Positions 41,969 to 50,320 of a stretch of DNA of 64,000 nucleotides are shown in pieces. Location of the stretch: positions 28,216 to 92,215 of IMG/VR virus record IMGVR_UViG_3300027763_002006; one strand, 5' to 3'. Every line of letters begins with the position of its first letter. Position 1 is the first letter of the stretch. A model generated the notes under the pieces. That model made no database searches and was not told the DNA's origin. It saw nothing but the letters and a program-made list of their open reading frames with translations. Origin of the DNA: a virus. The translations under genes were made by a program, and so were the position numbers.

Positions 41969-42694
41969 TTATTTTTCTCCTGTTTTTTCTAATTTGGCAA
42001 TATAGTTTGCCATCAAGTGATCATATGCGCCAAGGAATTTCTGCCACTTGGCCAATGCTTTTGCTCTACTACGAGCCATGTCTTTTACCTGCTGCCACGG
42101 TGTTAGGTTTTTAAACTCACCGTGATAATCCATGTATACGTGAGTTCCGTGATGTGTAAATCCCATCAAACTAAACGGAACCTTGGTAACAGCGTCGCAG
42201 TTGTTTTGTACTCTGTAATGTGTAACTGTTAAACAGTTGACATATTCCTTGTTACCCACTTTTGGTGATCCAAACGTTACCAGTGCTAGCACCTTGGACT
42301 GCATTCTGCCTGCGGCAATGGTGGCCATTGCGGCACCCAAACTGTGTCCAGTGACATATAGACTGTCAATGCCAGCAACAGCTTTTTCTAATGTGGGCCA
42401 CAACTTGTTGATTTCAGTTTTAAAACCCACGTGAATTTTGCCACCAATGGCTTCAATGTTTTTACCAAACTGCAAGTCAGCCAAGATGTCTGATGACTCA
42501 GTGACCTCAGTGCCTCTGAAACTTAAAACGTGAATGCCATCAATGCCCTTGAGTAAGTATGCCTGTGCATTGTCAATGTCGAAAAAATCGACAATAGTGT
42601 ATCCTAATGTGTTAAATTTGGGTTTAGCAATGTCAGGAACATCGTATGTTATATTTGCTATTTGAGCGAACAACAATAGTTGACTTTTTTCCAT
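41969..42694 (-). CDS. Class 3 lipase (alpha/beta hydrolase)
   Basis: This is a 241-residue protein. GHSLG (116-120) with Ser118 is the nucleophile elbow, VLSFRGTE near 56-63 is the oxyanion loop, NNCDAVTKVP carries a candidate Asp, and THHGTHVYMD a candidate His. No signal peptide is seen, so it acts in the cytoplasm or is released at lysis. It could cut membrane lipids to aid lysis, or feed fatty acids to the desaturases. Abuts the next gene upstream. Confidence 0.82.
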   Translation of the reverse strand: MEKSQLLLFAQIANITYDVPDIAKPKFNTLGYTIVDFFDIDNAQAYLLKGIDGIHVLSFRGTEVTESSDILADLQFGKNIEAIGGKIHVGFKTEINKLWPTLEKAVAGIDSLYVTGHSLGAAMATIAAGRMQSKVLALVTFGSPKVGNKEYVNCLTVTHYRVQNNCDAVTKVPFSLMGFTHHGTHVYMDYHGEFKNLTPWQQVKDMARSRAKALAKWQKFLGAYDHLMANYIAKLEKTGEK

Positions 42695-43272
42695 TATTCT
42701 TCCTCTTTAAATTTAAAATTCATACTAATAACAATGCGTAATCCATCGCTGCGATTTTTAGTAACATGATGTGGCATCGTGCTGTCAAACATTAAAAACT
42801 TACCTGCCTGTGCTTTAATTGTTTGTTGCATAAGCAAGTAAGGATTTTTATGATATTGAAACACAAAGTCTCCGCTATCTTGTGGGACTTGAATCCAAAA
42901 TGCCGCACTGACATGTGCGCCGTGTTCATAATCGTGCGCTGACTCATGACTGTGAAGATTGGTAGATTCATTACGTTCGTGAACCACTGCCCAAAAGGCT
43001 TGGTTAGGATCTTGCCCTGGCTTTTCTTGCCAGCATGATTCTATTTCTTGTCCAAATGCTGTTTTCCATTCATCGCATAATGTTTTTACTATGCGTTGAA
43101 CCTGTGGAGTGAATTCTATTCTAATATCCTCTGCTCTAATATCTTCTGGGTCTTGGGCCATGTTACGACCTTGATCGTAGTTACGCATGACCATGTCAAC
43201 CAGAGGCTGGAGATCTTCTTCAAGTTCCCCAACAAGATATTCACATTTGGTCAGCGTAACTACTTCAGTCAT
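42694..43272 (-). CDS. 2OG-Fe(II) oxygenase-like protein
   Basis: This is a 192-residue protein. The double-stranded beta-helix set is visible: NLHSHESAHDYEHGAHVSAA supplies the first iron His-x-Asp/Glu pair, FLMFDSTMPHHVTKNRSDG supplies the distal His, and RIVISMNF holds the 2-oxoglutarate Arg. Phage members may hydroxylate proteins or nucleotides. It starts after the S74 fibre stop with a one-base overlap, so a virion-protein substrate is possible. Confidence 0.7.
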   Translation of the reverse strand: MTEVVTLTKCEYLVGELEEDLQPLVDMVMRNYDQGRNMAQDPEDIRAEDIRIEFTPQVQRIVKTLCDEWKTAFGQEIESCWQEKPGQDPNQAFWAVVHERNESTNLHSHESAHDYEHGAHVSAAFWIQVPQDSGDFVFQYHKNPYLLMQQTIKAQAGKFLMFDSTMPHHVTKNRSDGLRIVISMNFKFKEEE

Positions 43273-44738
43273 TAGTGTAACTCAGGTAATAAGTCGTAGT
43301 CTACTTTGTAGAAACCATTGTCTTGCATTTCAACTGCATCAGCGTAATCTGTGCCCAATAGCTCTTGTGCCATTACGCCACGTTGAACTACTGCGCTACC
43401 TAGGTAGTTGTAATTGTAGACATTAATGCCATGAACTTCGCCGACTTTAACAACATTCTCTTTTAGTCTGCTGTCACTGAAGAACTTCTTAGCACCGCTA
43501 CTAATAGTACTACCTACTTTTTTAGCACCGTCAGCTACAGTATTAGCTGTGCTCTTAGCGGCATCTGCCACTCTCTGAGCTTCAGCGGCTGCGGCTGCGG
43601 CAACACGTTCTGCTTCACGCTGTGCGGCAGCAGCCTGTTCTTGAGCAATACGTGCGGCTTCAGCGGCTACACGTTCAGCTTCTGCTTTGGCCACTGCGGC
43701 AACACGGTCAGCTTCTGCCTTGGCCACTGCGGCAACACGGTCAGCTTCTGCCTTGGCGGCAGCGGCTTGTTCTTTAGCAATACGTTCTAGGTTAGCTTGA
43801 TTTTGAGCAATGGCAACTGGATCTCCAGCAAGGATCTTTGCCGCTTCAGTAGTTACTTTGTCGTTAGCTATCTTTAGGGCTACTTTGGTTGCGTCTTTGA
43901 CTACGTTCTTGATACCTTTTTGTGCTGGCTTAGTGTCAACGCTGACGCTGGCATTAAACTCAACACCTCCAATTAGCGCAACTTCACCTGTGCCACCAAG
44001 AGTGACAACACCATTGTTCATTGTTGCGCCGGCTTCAACTACAGCACCTGCTTGTGCTCCAACACTGACTTCAGCACCAGATTGTATTCCGTTGCCATTT
44101 TTATCATATATGCCATGACTTCCACCAACGCCTACACTGGCGCCAACTTCAGCACCTGCTTTGCCACTGGCACCATCTTTGCCAGCTTGAACAGTTCCGC
44201 CTGCATAAAGTTCTGCAGAGGCACCTGCATGTGCTTCATTGGTATATGTTACACCACCACCTGACACGCTGTTGGTTGAACTAGCACTTACACTGGCTCC
44301 GCCTTGAACTTCTGCTGTTGCGCTGGCATTACGACCATCCCAACCACCACTGGCGTTGCCACTGGCATTTACTTGAGCACCCACGGCTGTTTCATTTGTC
44401 AATGTTGCACCACCAACTTGTTTAGTTGATACTACACTTGCACCAGCACTTGCACCAACTTCAGCAGTTGCGGCAGCATACGTACCAGTTACTTGGGCGC
44501 CTGCGCTGGCATGCATTTCGCCGCCGGCTTGTGCTGTTATATCTACACCGCCCACTGTTGTGCTAGTAGATACTCCACCAGCTATACCTACTTTTTCTGT
44601 TTGTTCAGCAGTGATTTGACCACCGCCTGTACTGAATCCTACTTCCAGTTTATTCTCTGGTTTAGTAGTTGGTTTAACACTGTCGCCGCCGATCGTTGGC
44701 TTACTGCCGGCTGCTGGTTTTTTACTAAATGGTTTCAT
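43272..44738 (-). CDS. Fibre-like protein with C-terminal S74 self-cleaving chaperone
   Basis: This is a 488-residue protein. The ATG at 44738 is chosen because AAAGGAAAA lies upstream. Residues 35-300 are Ala/Gly/Ser-rich strand repeats (SAGAQVTG, ASAGASVV). Residues about 315-420 are Ala/Glu/Arg helical repeats (AKAEADRVAAV repeated). The last 70 residues hold the S74 intramolecular chaperone: SDSRLKENVVKVGEV with the Ser/Lys dyad and VMAQELLGTDYADAV. S74 domains trimerise a fibre then cut themselves off. Likely a virion or surface spike. Confidence 0.75.
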   Translation of the reverse strand: MKPFSKKPAAGSKPTIGGDSVKPTTKPENKLEVGFSTGGGQITAEQTEKVGIAGGVSTSTTVGGVDITAQAGGEMHASAGAQVTGTYAAATAEVGASAGASVVSTKQVGGATLTNETAVGAQVNASGNASGGWDGRNASATAEVQGGASVSASSTNSVSGGGVTYTNEAHAGASAELYAGGTVQAGKDGASGKAGAEVGASVGVGGSHGIYDKNGNGIQSGAEVSVGAQAGAVVEAGATMNNGVVTLGGTGEVALIGGVEFNASVSVDTKPAQKGIKNVVKDATKVALKIANDKVTTEAAKILAGDPVAIAQNQANLERIAKEQAAAAKAEADRVAAVAKAEADRVAAVAKAEAERVAAEAARIAQEQAAAAQREAERVAAAAAAEAQRVADAAKSTANTVADGAKKVGSTISSGAKKFFSDSRLKENVVKVGEVHGINVYNYNYLGSAVVQRGVMAQELLGTDYADAVEMQDNGFYKVDYDLLPELH

Positions 44739-44752
44739 GATTATTTTTCCTT

Positions 44753-45640
44753 TTATAGTCCACTTGCGCCCATTGTAGCCCACTCACGAGCACCATTTGG
44801 TAATGTCTGCTCACAGGCTAACTGTGCTACTAATGTTGTTACAACACCTGCAACAACTGCCGCACAACTTTGTGGAACGATCATAGCACCTGCGGCTACA
44901 TCAAATGACTTACACAATGTAAAAGCAATAGCATCAGTTAAGATTTTCTTATTAGCTTCGCCAATTGCTTTACGTACATCTGGAGCCATCCAAATTAATT
45001 CTACAAATGCTTGTGCTGTTAAATCACAGGCTGTGCCTAATGCTACAGCACCTACTGTTTCTTTAGCTGCCAAATACAAAATAGCTGTTGAGCTCAGTGG
45101 GGCAGTTGCGGCCACTGTAGTTGCTTGACTGCTTGGTTCTGGACGGTATAGTAATGCCGCAAATACTGTACCTAATGCAATACTGACACCGATTTGGCAG
45201 TAATTTGCTTGCACCCATTCGGCAAGAAGTTCACCACCACGAGCAACACCATAAACACCTGCTCGGGCGCCTTGTTCCATGGCTCTAATGGCTAACTTAC
45301 CACCAGCATCCATGTCATTAAGAGCAGCTTCGGCTACGCCAGCTGTCCATGCACCATGACGAGCATAACCAATTTTAGCTTGTCCAGCGGCACTAACTCC
45401 GATACCGTGAACTGTGTTGATTGAGTTTCTTGCAAGCTGTTCAGCTTGACTAGTTAGCTTACCTGCACCATCAGTAATCTGTTGTCCAGCTACATTAATT
45501 GCTTTAGGTGTTTCTTTGATTACAGTATTAATTACATTACTGCCTGTATTACTTACGGTATTAACTGTACTAGTTACTGTGTTTGTTACTGTATTACCAG
45601 CAGATTTAAATGCTTTACCTACACTTTTAAAAAATCCCAT
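44753..45640 (-). CDS. Ala-rich membrane-associated protein next to S74 fibre
   Basis: This is a 295-residue protein. It starts with an amphipathic MGFFKSVGKAFKSAGNT stretch, a Thr/Val/Asn repeat region and then several hydrophobic Ala-rich segments (about 150-170, 185-205, 245-275). It has no signal peptide. It could be a virion membrane-penetration or pore protein, but no family is recognised. It lies 14 bases before the S74 gene and two bases from a 48-residue gene. Confidence 0.45.
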   Translation of the reverse strand: MGFFKSVGKAFKSAGNTVTNTVTSTVNTVSNTGSNVINTVIKETPKAINVAGQQITDGAGKLTSQAEQLARNSINTVHGIGVSAAGQAKIGYARHGAWTAGVAEAALNDMDAGGKLAIRAMEQGARAGVYGVARGGELLAEWVQANYCQIGVSIALGTVFAALLYRPEPSSQATTVAATAPLSSTAILYLAAKETVGAVALGTACDLTAQAFVELIWMAPDVRKAIGEANKKILTDAIAFTLCKSFDVAAGAMIVPQSCAAVVAGVVTTLVAQLACEQTLPNGAREWATMGASGL

Positions 45641-45642
45641 GA

Positions 45643-45789
45643 TTATTCCTTTTTAGCCTTTTTAGGCTTTGAATTTGGTCCAGCCTCAGCGGCCTTCTTT
45701 TTGTTTTCCTCTAGTATAGGACTAGTGGTTCTGTGTGCGTGTGTCTTTTCAGGCTCTTTAATATGTGGACGTCTATTAAACCAACTCAT
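45643..45789 (-). CDS. 48-residue conserved phage protein (MSWFNRRPHIKEPEK type)
   Basis: It starts MSWFNRRPHIKEPEKTHAH and ends in a Lys/Ala tail (KPKKAKKE). I recognise the MSWFxRxPxIKEP pattern as a short conserved protein of aquatic T4-like phages, of unknown function. GGGAG lies upstream of the start, and the AATAAATAG late-type run lies further out. It begins the unit that runs down to 41404. Confidence 0.65.
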   Translation of the reverse strand: MSWFNRRPHIKEPEKTHAHRTTSPILEENKKKAAEAGPNSKPKKAKKE

Positions 45790-45847
45790 ATCGTACTCCC
45801 AAATTATAGTACTATTTATTTAATTTTGAGTTTAGTTATTGATTTTA

Positions 45848-45857
45848 GGTAAATATT
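45848..45857 (+). promoter_or_regulatory. Late-type TAAATAT box before nitroreductase-like gene
   Basis: The plus strand reads GGTAAATATT, 17 bases upstream of the start at 45875; AAGGAG lies in between. An almost identical box stands before the endolysin gene. Confidence 0.5.
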
Positions 45858-45874
45858 GTTAACAAGGAGCTTTC

Positions 45875-46591
45875 ATGGATTGGATCCCATTAATAACAGC
45901 CAGGCATACAACATTTGCTTGGGACGATACTGTACCCGAAGAAAGTACAATATTGTCGGCATTACAAGAAGTATATCAGCATATTCCAAGTAAGAATCTG
46001 CAATTTCCATATCAAGTACACTTGTTAAGAAATAATGACCCTGCTATTAGAAAAGAAATAATGACCATATGTCAACGAAACGGTCATTTGACCATGGAAG
46101 AAGATCCTGGAAATCCACAAGTACTTGCACCTTGGTTACTGGGTTTTAGTGCTAGATGGGTTGGTGACTTGGAAGTACGCTACGAAACCGAATCAAATCG
46201 TGGAAAGCTCAATGGCTTTGGAGCAGGAAAACGTAGAACCAATGACATCGCTGGTGGACAGACACGAACAGAAAATATAGAAATTGGAATATTCTCTGCT
46301 TATATAATGCTTGCATTAGCCAATAAAGGAATACAAACGGGTATGTGTCAAAATATCGATCACAATTTTGATAGAGCAAGTGAAATTTTTAAAATAGATA
46401 ACGATCCTCGAGCATTAGATTTTAGATTTATCATGGGAGTGGGCTACGGTAAAGATCAACAAACTTGGCATAATTATTTTGACCCTAGAATCGACCGTTT
46501 TAAACGAATTCCGTTTTCTCCACTTAATGTAGAAAAAGTATACCCTCGACCTGCATTTGAAGACATAGTTAAACGAGTCGACTTGACATAA
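45875..46591 (+). CDS. Nitroreductase-like phage protein
   Basis: This is a 238-residue protein with AAGGAG upstream. The front MDWIPLITARHTTFAWDDTV and the later NIEIGIFSAYIMLALANKGI with TGMCQNI and FIMGVGYGK fit the nitroreductase fold, which binds FMN and reduces small molecules with NAD(P)H. Phage versions of this type are common in aquatic T4-like phages. It lacks the usual long C-terminal flavin loop, so activity is not certain. Confidence 0.65.
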   Translation: MDWIPLITARHTTFAWDDTVPEESTILSALQEVYQHIPSKNLQFPYQVHLLRNNDPAIRKEIMTICQRNGHLTMEEDPGNPQVLAPWLLGFSARWVGDLEVRYETESNRGKLNGFGAGKRRTNDIAGGQTRTENIEIGIFSAYIMLALANKGIQTGMCQNIDHNFDRASEIFKIDNDPRALDFRFIMGVGYGKDQQTWHNYFDPRIDRFKRIPFSPLNVEKVYPRPAFEDIVKRVDLT

Positions 46592-46611
46592 ATTTAGTTT
46601 GATTGTGAAAA

Positions 46612-46621
46612 GGTAAATATT
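46612..46621 (+). promoter_or_regulatory. Late-type TAAATAT box before endolysin
   Basis: The plus strand reads GGTAAATATT, 16 bases ahead of the ATG, followed by ATAGGAGAC as ribosome site. It matches the box at 45848 in all ten bases. Confidence 0.5.
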
Positions 46622-46637
46622 CATATAGGAGACAATC

Positions 46638-47276
46638 ATGGACTTTACCTTTGAATTCACTGCCGAGATGCTGGCAAAATGCATTAAGAAAAATAAAAAC
46701 CCCAACGAGTGGTACGAGGGTTTATGCAATCAACTACCACAATTTGCCATTGTTACGCCGGCCCGTGTTGCTGGTTTTATCAGTCAATGTCAACACGAAA
46801 GCGCAGACTTTACAGCATTAGTAGAAAACTTAAACTACAGTGACAAGGGTCTAGTAGGAACATTTAAAAAATACTTTCCAGATTTAAACACAGCTAAACC
46901 CTACGCAAGAAAACCAGAAATGATTGCCAACAGAGTCTATGCTAACCGCATGGGCAACGGCAACGAAGCCAGTGGCGACGGATTTAAATTCCGCGGTCGT
47001 GGTCTAGTTCAACTCACAGGTCGTGCAAATTACACACAATGTAGTAAAGACTTGTTTGGTGATGACTGCCTGGTACAAAATCCAGATCTAGTCTGTGAAC
47101 CAGAATACGCAGTTCTAAGTGCCTGCTGGTTCTGGCACAAGAATCGTTTAAACGATATCTGCGACAAAGGCGACGTAGTTTTATTATCTAAACGCATCAA
47201 TGGCGGTACACTGGGTCTAGCTGATCGTATTCATCACTGGAATGAATGTATCGAGTTATTCGAAGCAGACCTATAA
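46638..47276 (+). CDS. GH19 endolysin (chitinase-type muramidase)
   Basis: This is a 212-residue protein. The GH19 pattern is clear: RVAGFISQCQHESADF with Glu54 as the general acid, FRGRGLVQLTGRANYTQ, and SACWFWHKNRLNDI near the end. Such single-domain enzymes act on peptidoglycan in phages. No signal peptide, so it needs the holin. The stop overlaps the next start (TAATG). Confidence 0.88.
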   Translation: MDFTFEFTAEMLAKCIKKNKNPNEWYEGLCNQLPQFAIVTPARVAGFISQCQHESADFTALVENLNYSDKGLVGTFKKYFPDLNTAKPYARKPEMIANRVYANRMGNGNEASGDGFKFRGRGLVQLTGRANYTQCSKDLFGDDCLVQNPDLVCEPEYAVLSACWFWHKNRLNDICDKGDVVLLSKRINGGTLGLADRIHHWNECIELFEADL

Positions 47277-47431
47277 TGGAACAGTACATGGACGACTATG
47301 ATTCTTACAAGCGGTATACCTCCGCTTGTAAATGTCTAGCCTGTAGTTGTAAACATCATTGCGGCACAGGCTGTGACTGTGATACCTGTCCCGACTGTGA
47401 ATGTCCGCATTGTGTTACCAATGACGAATAG
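47276..47431 (+). CDS. Cysteine-rich metallothionein-like mini-protein
   Basis: This is a 51-residue protein, 11 of them Cys, in a run of C-x-C and C-x-x-C spacings (CKCLACSCKHHC, GTGCDCDTCPDCECPHC). It resembles metallothioneins or knots of zinc and copper ligands. It overlaps the endolysin stop as TAATG. Metal storage would suit a phage that builds Fe-S clusters, but this is inference. Its end overlaps the oppositely running 63-residue gene by 17 bases. Confidence 0.7.
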   Translation: MEQYMDDYDSYKRYTSACKCLACSCKHHCGTGCDCDTCPDCECPHCVTNDE

Positions 47432-47606
47432 TATTTGCTATAATGAACAAGCAGGTAACGACGTGGATCACTACCCAAAACGTTTTTAAGAACAGTGCAA
47501 GTCTTGCTTCACGTAGTGTAAGGATTGGCACATCCGGGCGATCATGATCAGACTCGCCCATTAGATGACCAGTTGCCCTGGCCCAGATACGTTCTAGACT
47601 ATTCAT
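47415..47606 (-). CDS. Small membrane protein, 63 aa
   Basis: The front half MNSLERIWARATGHLMGESD is soluble, HDRPDVPILTLREAR follows, and one membrane helix (about 37-60) ends the protein with RHW. I recognise this conserved pattern from aquatic T4-like phages. It overlaps psiE by four bases. Function is unknown. Confidence 0.6.
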   Translation of the reverse strand: MNSLERIWARATGHLMGESDHDRPDVPILTLREARLALFLKTFWVVIHVVTCLFIIANTIRHW

Positions 47607-48022
47607 ACTTCTTCTTCCTTTTTATCACTAGGAAATCGAGCACTGGTGTATCTCACAATCATCACACTCACTGCTATTACAAATGTGCTGCCGGCTACTG
47701 CTATCATTTCATCTATCCGAATAGGTAAGTGACTCATGATATCCACCATGTGTCTAGTCAACGCTGTAATAGCAATATACAGCAGAAAACGCACAGGCAT
47801 GTGATTAGTTCTAAAGTAGATACCTACCATAGCACCGATTTCTAAATAGATAAACATCAAGAGTAAATCAGTTACACTGGCATGATGCTTGGCAAATAGT
47901 TCCACAAAGGTCCAACCTGCGGCCCATACTGTGGCGGCGCCAATACCAAAAAGGGCCAGTTTGTGAAACACAGCCACCATGGCATCACCCATGCGGTCAA
48001 TGTCTTTCATTGGTTTGTTCAT
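47603..48022 (-). CDS. psiE: PsiE-like membrane protein
   Basis: This is a 139-residue protein with four spans (about 22-42, 51-70, 78-95, 108-128). The blocks LLLMFIYLEIGAMVGIYFRT and LLYIAITALTRHMVDI match the PsiE family (phosphate-starvation-inducible). PsiE's function is not known; in phages it could link to phosphate stress, as PhoH does. It follows queD by 18 bases, so it shares that promoter. Confidence 0.75.
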   Translation of the reverse strand: MNKPMKDIDRMGDAMVAVFHKLALFGIGAATVWAAGWTFVELFAKHHASVTDLLLMFIYLEIGAMVGIYFRTNHMPVRFLLYIAITALTRHMVDIMSHLPIRIDEMIAVAGSTFVIAVSVMIVRYTSARFPSDKKEEEV

Positions 48023-48040
48023 ATTCTTGTGTCCAATTCC

Positions 48041-48490
48041 TTAACCTTCGTAGGTAGCACTGTTAGCACCGTGCTCTGCACATTCTACCCTAACACAATA
48101 GCAACGATTGTTGGTCTTTTCACGGATCAGTGCGTCAGCAAAATTAAAAGCGTGTTCTGCAAACTTCTCTGCACCCACCCCATCAAATATTCTAATCTCT
48201 GCTAGATCCAGTGCTTCTAGTTCTTGAAACTTGGCCAGATGCGGATCAGATTTATCTAATGCTACCTTGTGATCAAAATGATCTTCCAGCCATGCTTTGA
48301 GCTGTTTAAGGCCACCAAAGTCCACTGCCCAGTTTTTGTTGTCTAATGTATCACAGCCAAACGTAAATGTAAACGCTAGACTGTAACCATGCAACAGATG
48401 ACAGTGACTGTGATCTGCATTGGGTTGTCTAAATACGGCACTTAGACCAATGTTATGTCCATAGTGTTTTGTTGAATAATATTTTGCCAT
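48041..48490 (-). CDS. queD: QueD-like 6-carboxytetrahydropterin synthase
   Basis: This is a 149-residue protein. The zinc/catalytic stretch SHCHLLHGYSL (28-38) is the phage form of the CxxxHGH motif; the last His of the usual HGH is Tyr here, while an extra His precedes the Cys. The end ECAEHGANSATYEG matches the family. QueD makes the precursor for 7-deazaguanine, which phages use to modify DNA or tRNA. No queC, queE or dpdA is visible here. It has its own sigma70 promoter. Confidence 0.85.
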   Translation of the reverse strand: MAKYYSTKHYGHNIGLSAVFRQPNADHSHCHLLHGYSLAFTFTFGCDTLDNKNWAVDFGGLKQLKAWLEDHFDHKVALDKSDPHLAKFQELEALDLAEIRIFDGVGAEKFAEHAFNFADALIREKTNNRCYCVRVECAEHGANSATYEG

Positions 48491-48507
48491 GTTTTCTCCT
48501 ATGTTGT

Positions 48508-48536
48508 ATTATAGCATAGACGGCAGAGTTTGTAAA
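48508..48536 (-). promoter_or_regulatory. Sigma70 promoter of queD-psiE
   Basis: TTTACA (48531-48536), 17 bases, TATAAT (48508-48513) on the minus strand, with a leader of about 11 bases that holds TAGGAG. Confidence 0.75.
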
Positions 48537-48568
48537 GCGGGAATGACGCCAAGGCCGCTGAGATTGCA

Positions 48569-49525
48569 TTAAGGTCTGCCGATTAGCATGACTCTTTTGT
48601 ACCCTTTTAATTGAAGTTCGCCTTCGAATAAAATTTCTTTCATTGGAAACTTCTTCTTCATATGATCGATGCCATGCACACAATTAATGTGCTCGGGTAT
48701 ATCGAATAAATTGTTGCTTTGAATAGCAACAATGGGATTGTTTTCGAATTCTTTAAATCTAATTTGATTAAACCAAGTATCATCCATGTGTTCTGCACTG
48801 GTATTAATTATAAGGTCTGGTAAGAATTTTTCTTTAAGAACTTTACCGTTTGTGAAATTTTCTAAATCTAATTCATAGCCATTTTTGTGCAATGTCATAT
48901 TGTTAATATCTGCACATGCACTTTTGACTTTATAGTTTTCTAAATCGTATAAGTTAAAAACACTATCACCGATTTCGCAACTTAGACGATCCATGTCTAC
49001 AAATCTCATTTTGCTATAGGTTAATTTTTTAACATATATTGATTTAAATTGCCCCAACCAGCCTGCCAGTACCAATACGTGTTCGTGATTAGTTTTTATC
49101 TTATATAGTTCTTCTGCAAGCCAGAGTTTACTTTGTATTTGTCCGCGACTAAATGCATCTGATATAACATCTGAACTACTTTGTTCGTGCCTAAAATATC
49201 TATGCAGTTGAAAAAATATCTTCTCATCTGGGAACATAATTTTAGCTATTTTAGCCCATTCGTCAACATCAATATTTTCGTCACTATCAGTTGAAATTGC
49301 TTTAAATGCTTTTAGTACAAATGTTAATACTTTTGGGAAATCTTCTTCGCTGACTTTTTCCTTGGCAGAGACTATTAATTTTTTAACAGTATTCAGCGGG
49401 TCATCTGAATAATTTAAGTTTAGATAATGATGCACATATTCTACTGCGTCATCTCTGTCTGTAAATTTTAAAAAGTCTTCTAAGCCATGTAACCAACTCA
49501 GTGTATCTTTTCCGCTTGTTTCCAT
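48569..49525 (-). CDS. Rossmann-like conserved phage protein, possible methyltransferase
   Basis: This is a 318-residue protein. The middle has HVLVLAGWLGQFKSIYV then MRFVDMDRLSCEIGD, which fits a nucleotide-binding strand, loop and Asp. The later LPDLIINTSAEHMDDTWF and NPIVAIQSNNLFDIPEHINC blocks recur in aquatic T4-like phages. A SAM-binding fold is likely but unproven. Starts with a one-base overlap with the exonuclease stop. The leading 110 residues are helical and have no match. Confidence 0.55.
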   Translation of the reverse strand: METSGKDTLSWLHGLEDFLKFTDRDDAVEYVHHYLNLNYSDDPLNTVKKLIVSAKEKVSEEDFPKVLTFVLKAFKAISTDSDENIDVDEWAKIAKIMFPDEKIFFQLHRYFRHEQSSSDVISDAFSRGQIQSKLWLAEELYKIKTNHEHVLVLAGWLGQFKSIYVKKLTYSKMRFVDMDRLSCEIGDSVFNLYDLENYKVKSACADINNMTLHKNGYELDLENFTNGKVLKEKFLPDLIINTSAEHMDDTWFNQIRFKEFENNPIVAIQSNNLFDIPEHINCVHGIDHMKKKFPMKEILFEGELQLKGYKRVMLIGRP

Positions 49526-50088
49526 TATTTTCTCTCTGGATATTTTGTTATATTTAAGTTTCTAAAACAACTTTGTAGTGCGACAATTTGACTCCAACAG
49601 TCCCAAGCGGCATGATGCAGTCTAGGATTGGGACGTTCGTGTTCAACCAAACCATACACTGTTCTAGTATCTTTTACTTGCCAATACTGCCAAGGCGCAC
49701 CTCGTTTAAGTTGCTTGCACACCTCCTCTAATATGACAATATCAAATGCAGGACCATTGGCCCACATATTTTGATAGCCGCCGCACCAACGATGAAAGTC
49801 TAGCATGACTTCTTGAATAGGATGTCTATCATCGTCTGTAAATGCTTCGTGTTGTACTTCTGGTTTTTGCTTTGCCCACCAAGCTAGTGTGTTGTCGTCG
49901 ATGTGAGCACTGGGCCAAGTAAAACTCTCAGGATCAATTCTACGATAAAATGTATCCATTAGTATTTCATCGCCTTCGTAGCTGTCACGGTCGTCGGCAA
50001 AAGGATCAAAGCGAATTGCCCCTATGGTAATTACCACCGAATTAGGAGTGGTGGCAAGGGTTTCGATGTCCACCATAATGTCTGCCAT
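49525..50088 (-). CDS. DEDD-family 3'-5' exonuclease
   Basis: This is a 187-residue protein. MVDIETLATTPNS (Asp7, Glu9) is the first metal motif. A middle NGPAFDIVILEEV holds the second Asp, and RLHHAAWDCWSQI holds the final His/Asp, which fits the DEDDh type (Rv2179c/DexA-like). Such phage enzymes trim RNA or DNA ends. It is in a chain with the AbrB-like and deaminase genes, which are almost contiguous. Confidence 0.8.
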   Translation of the reverse strand: MADIMVDIETLATTPNSVVITIGAIRFDPFADDRDSYEGDEILMDTFYRRIDPESFTWPSAHIDDNTLAWWAKQKPEVQHEAFTDDDRHPIQEVMLDFHRWCGGYQNMWANGPAFDIVILEEVCKQLKRGAPWQYWQVKDTRTVYGLVEHERPNPRLHHAAWDCWSQIVALQSCFRNLNITKYPERK

Positions 50089-50089
50089 G

Positions 50090-50320
50090 TCAAGCCTTTG
50101 GTTGTTTACGTTCGAGGTCGCGCCATGCTTCCTCTTCTTCTATTGTAACATCGGGCACTTGTTTTGTCAAACTCCAAGAACCGTTGCCCAGATCTGTCCA
50201 GTTAAGCGTGTCGCCTTCCTGCCAGCCTGCTCCGTCGAGTAGATCCTGCGGCAGTGGCATAACCAAGTCACCGCTGCCGTCTTCTGCTTCTTCCAGTGTA
50301 ATTGTCCATTTATTCGTCAT
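50090..50320 (-). CDS. AbrB-like swapped-hairpin protein
   Basis: This is a 76-residue protein. DLVMPLPQDLLDGAGWQEGD and TLNWTDLGNGSWSL fit the SpoVT/AbrB swapped hairpin, usually a DNA-binding antitoxin or regulator. The tail is Glu/Arg helical. No toxin is adjacent, so it might be a small regulator of the phage. It overlaps the deaminase gene by 11 bases. Confidence 0.7.
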   Translation of the reverse strand: MTNKWTITLEEAEDGSGDLVMPLPQDLLDGAGWQEGDTLNWTDLGNGSWSLTKQVPDVTIEEEEAWRDLERKQPKA

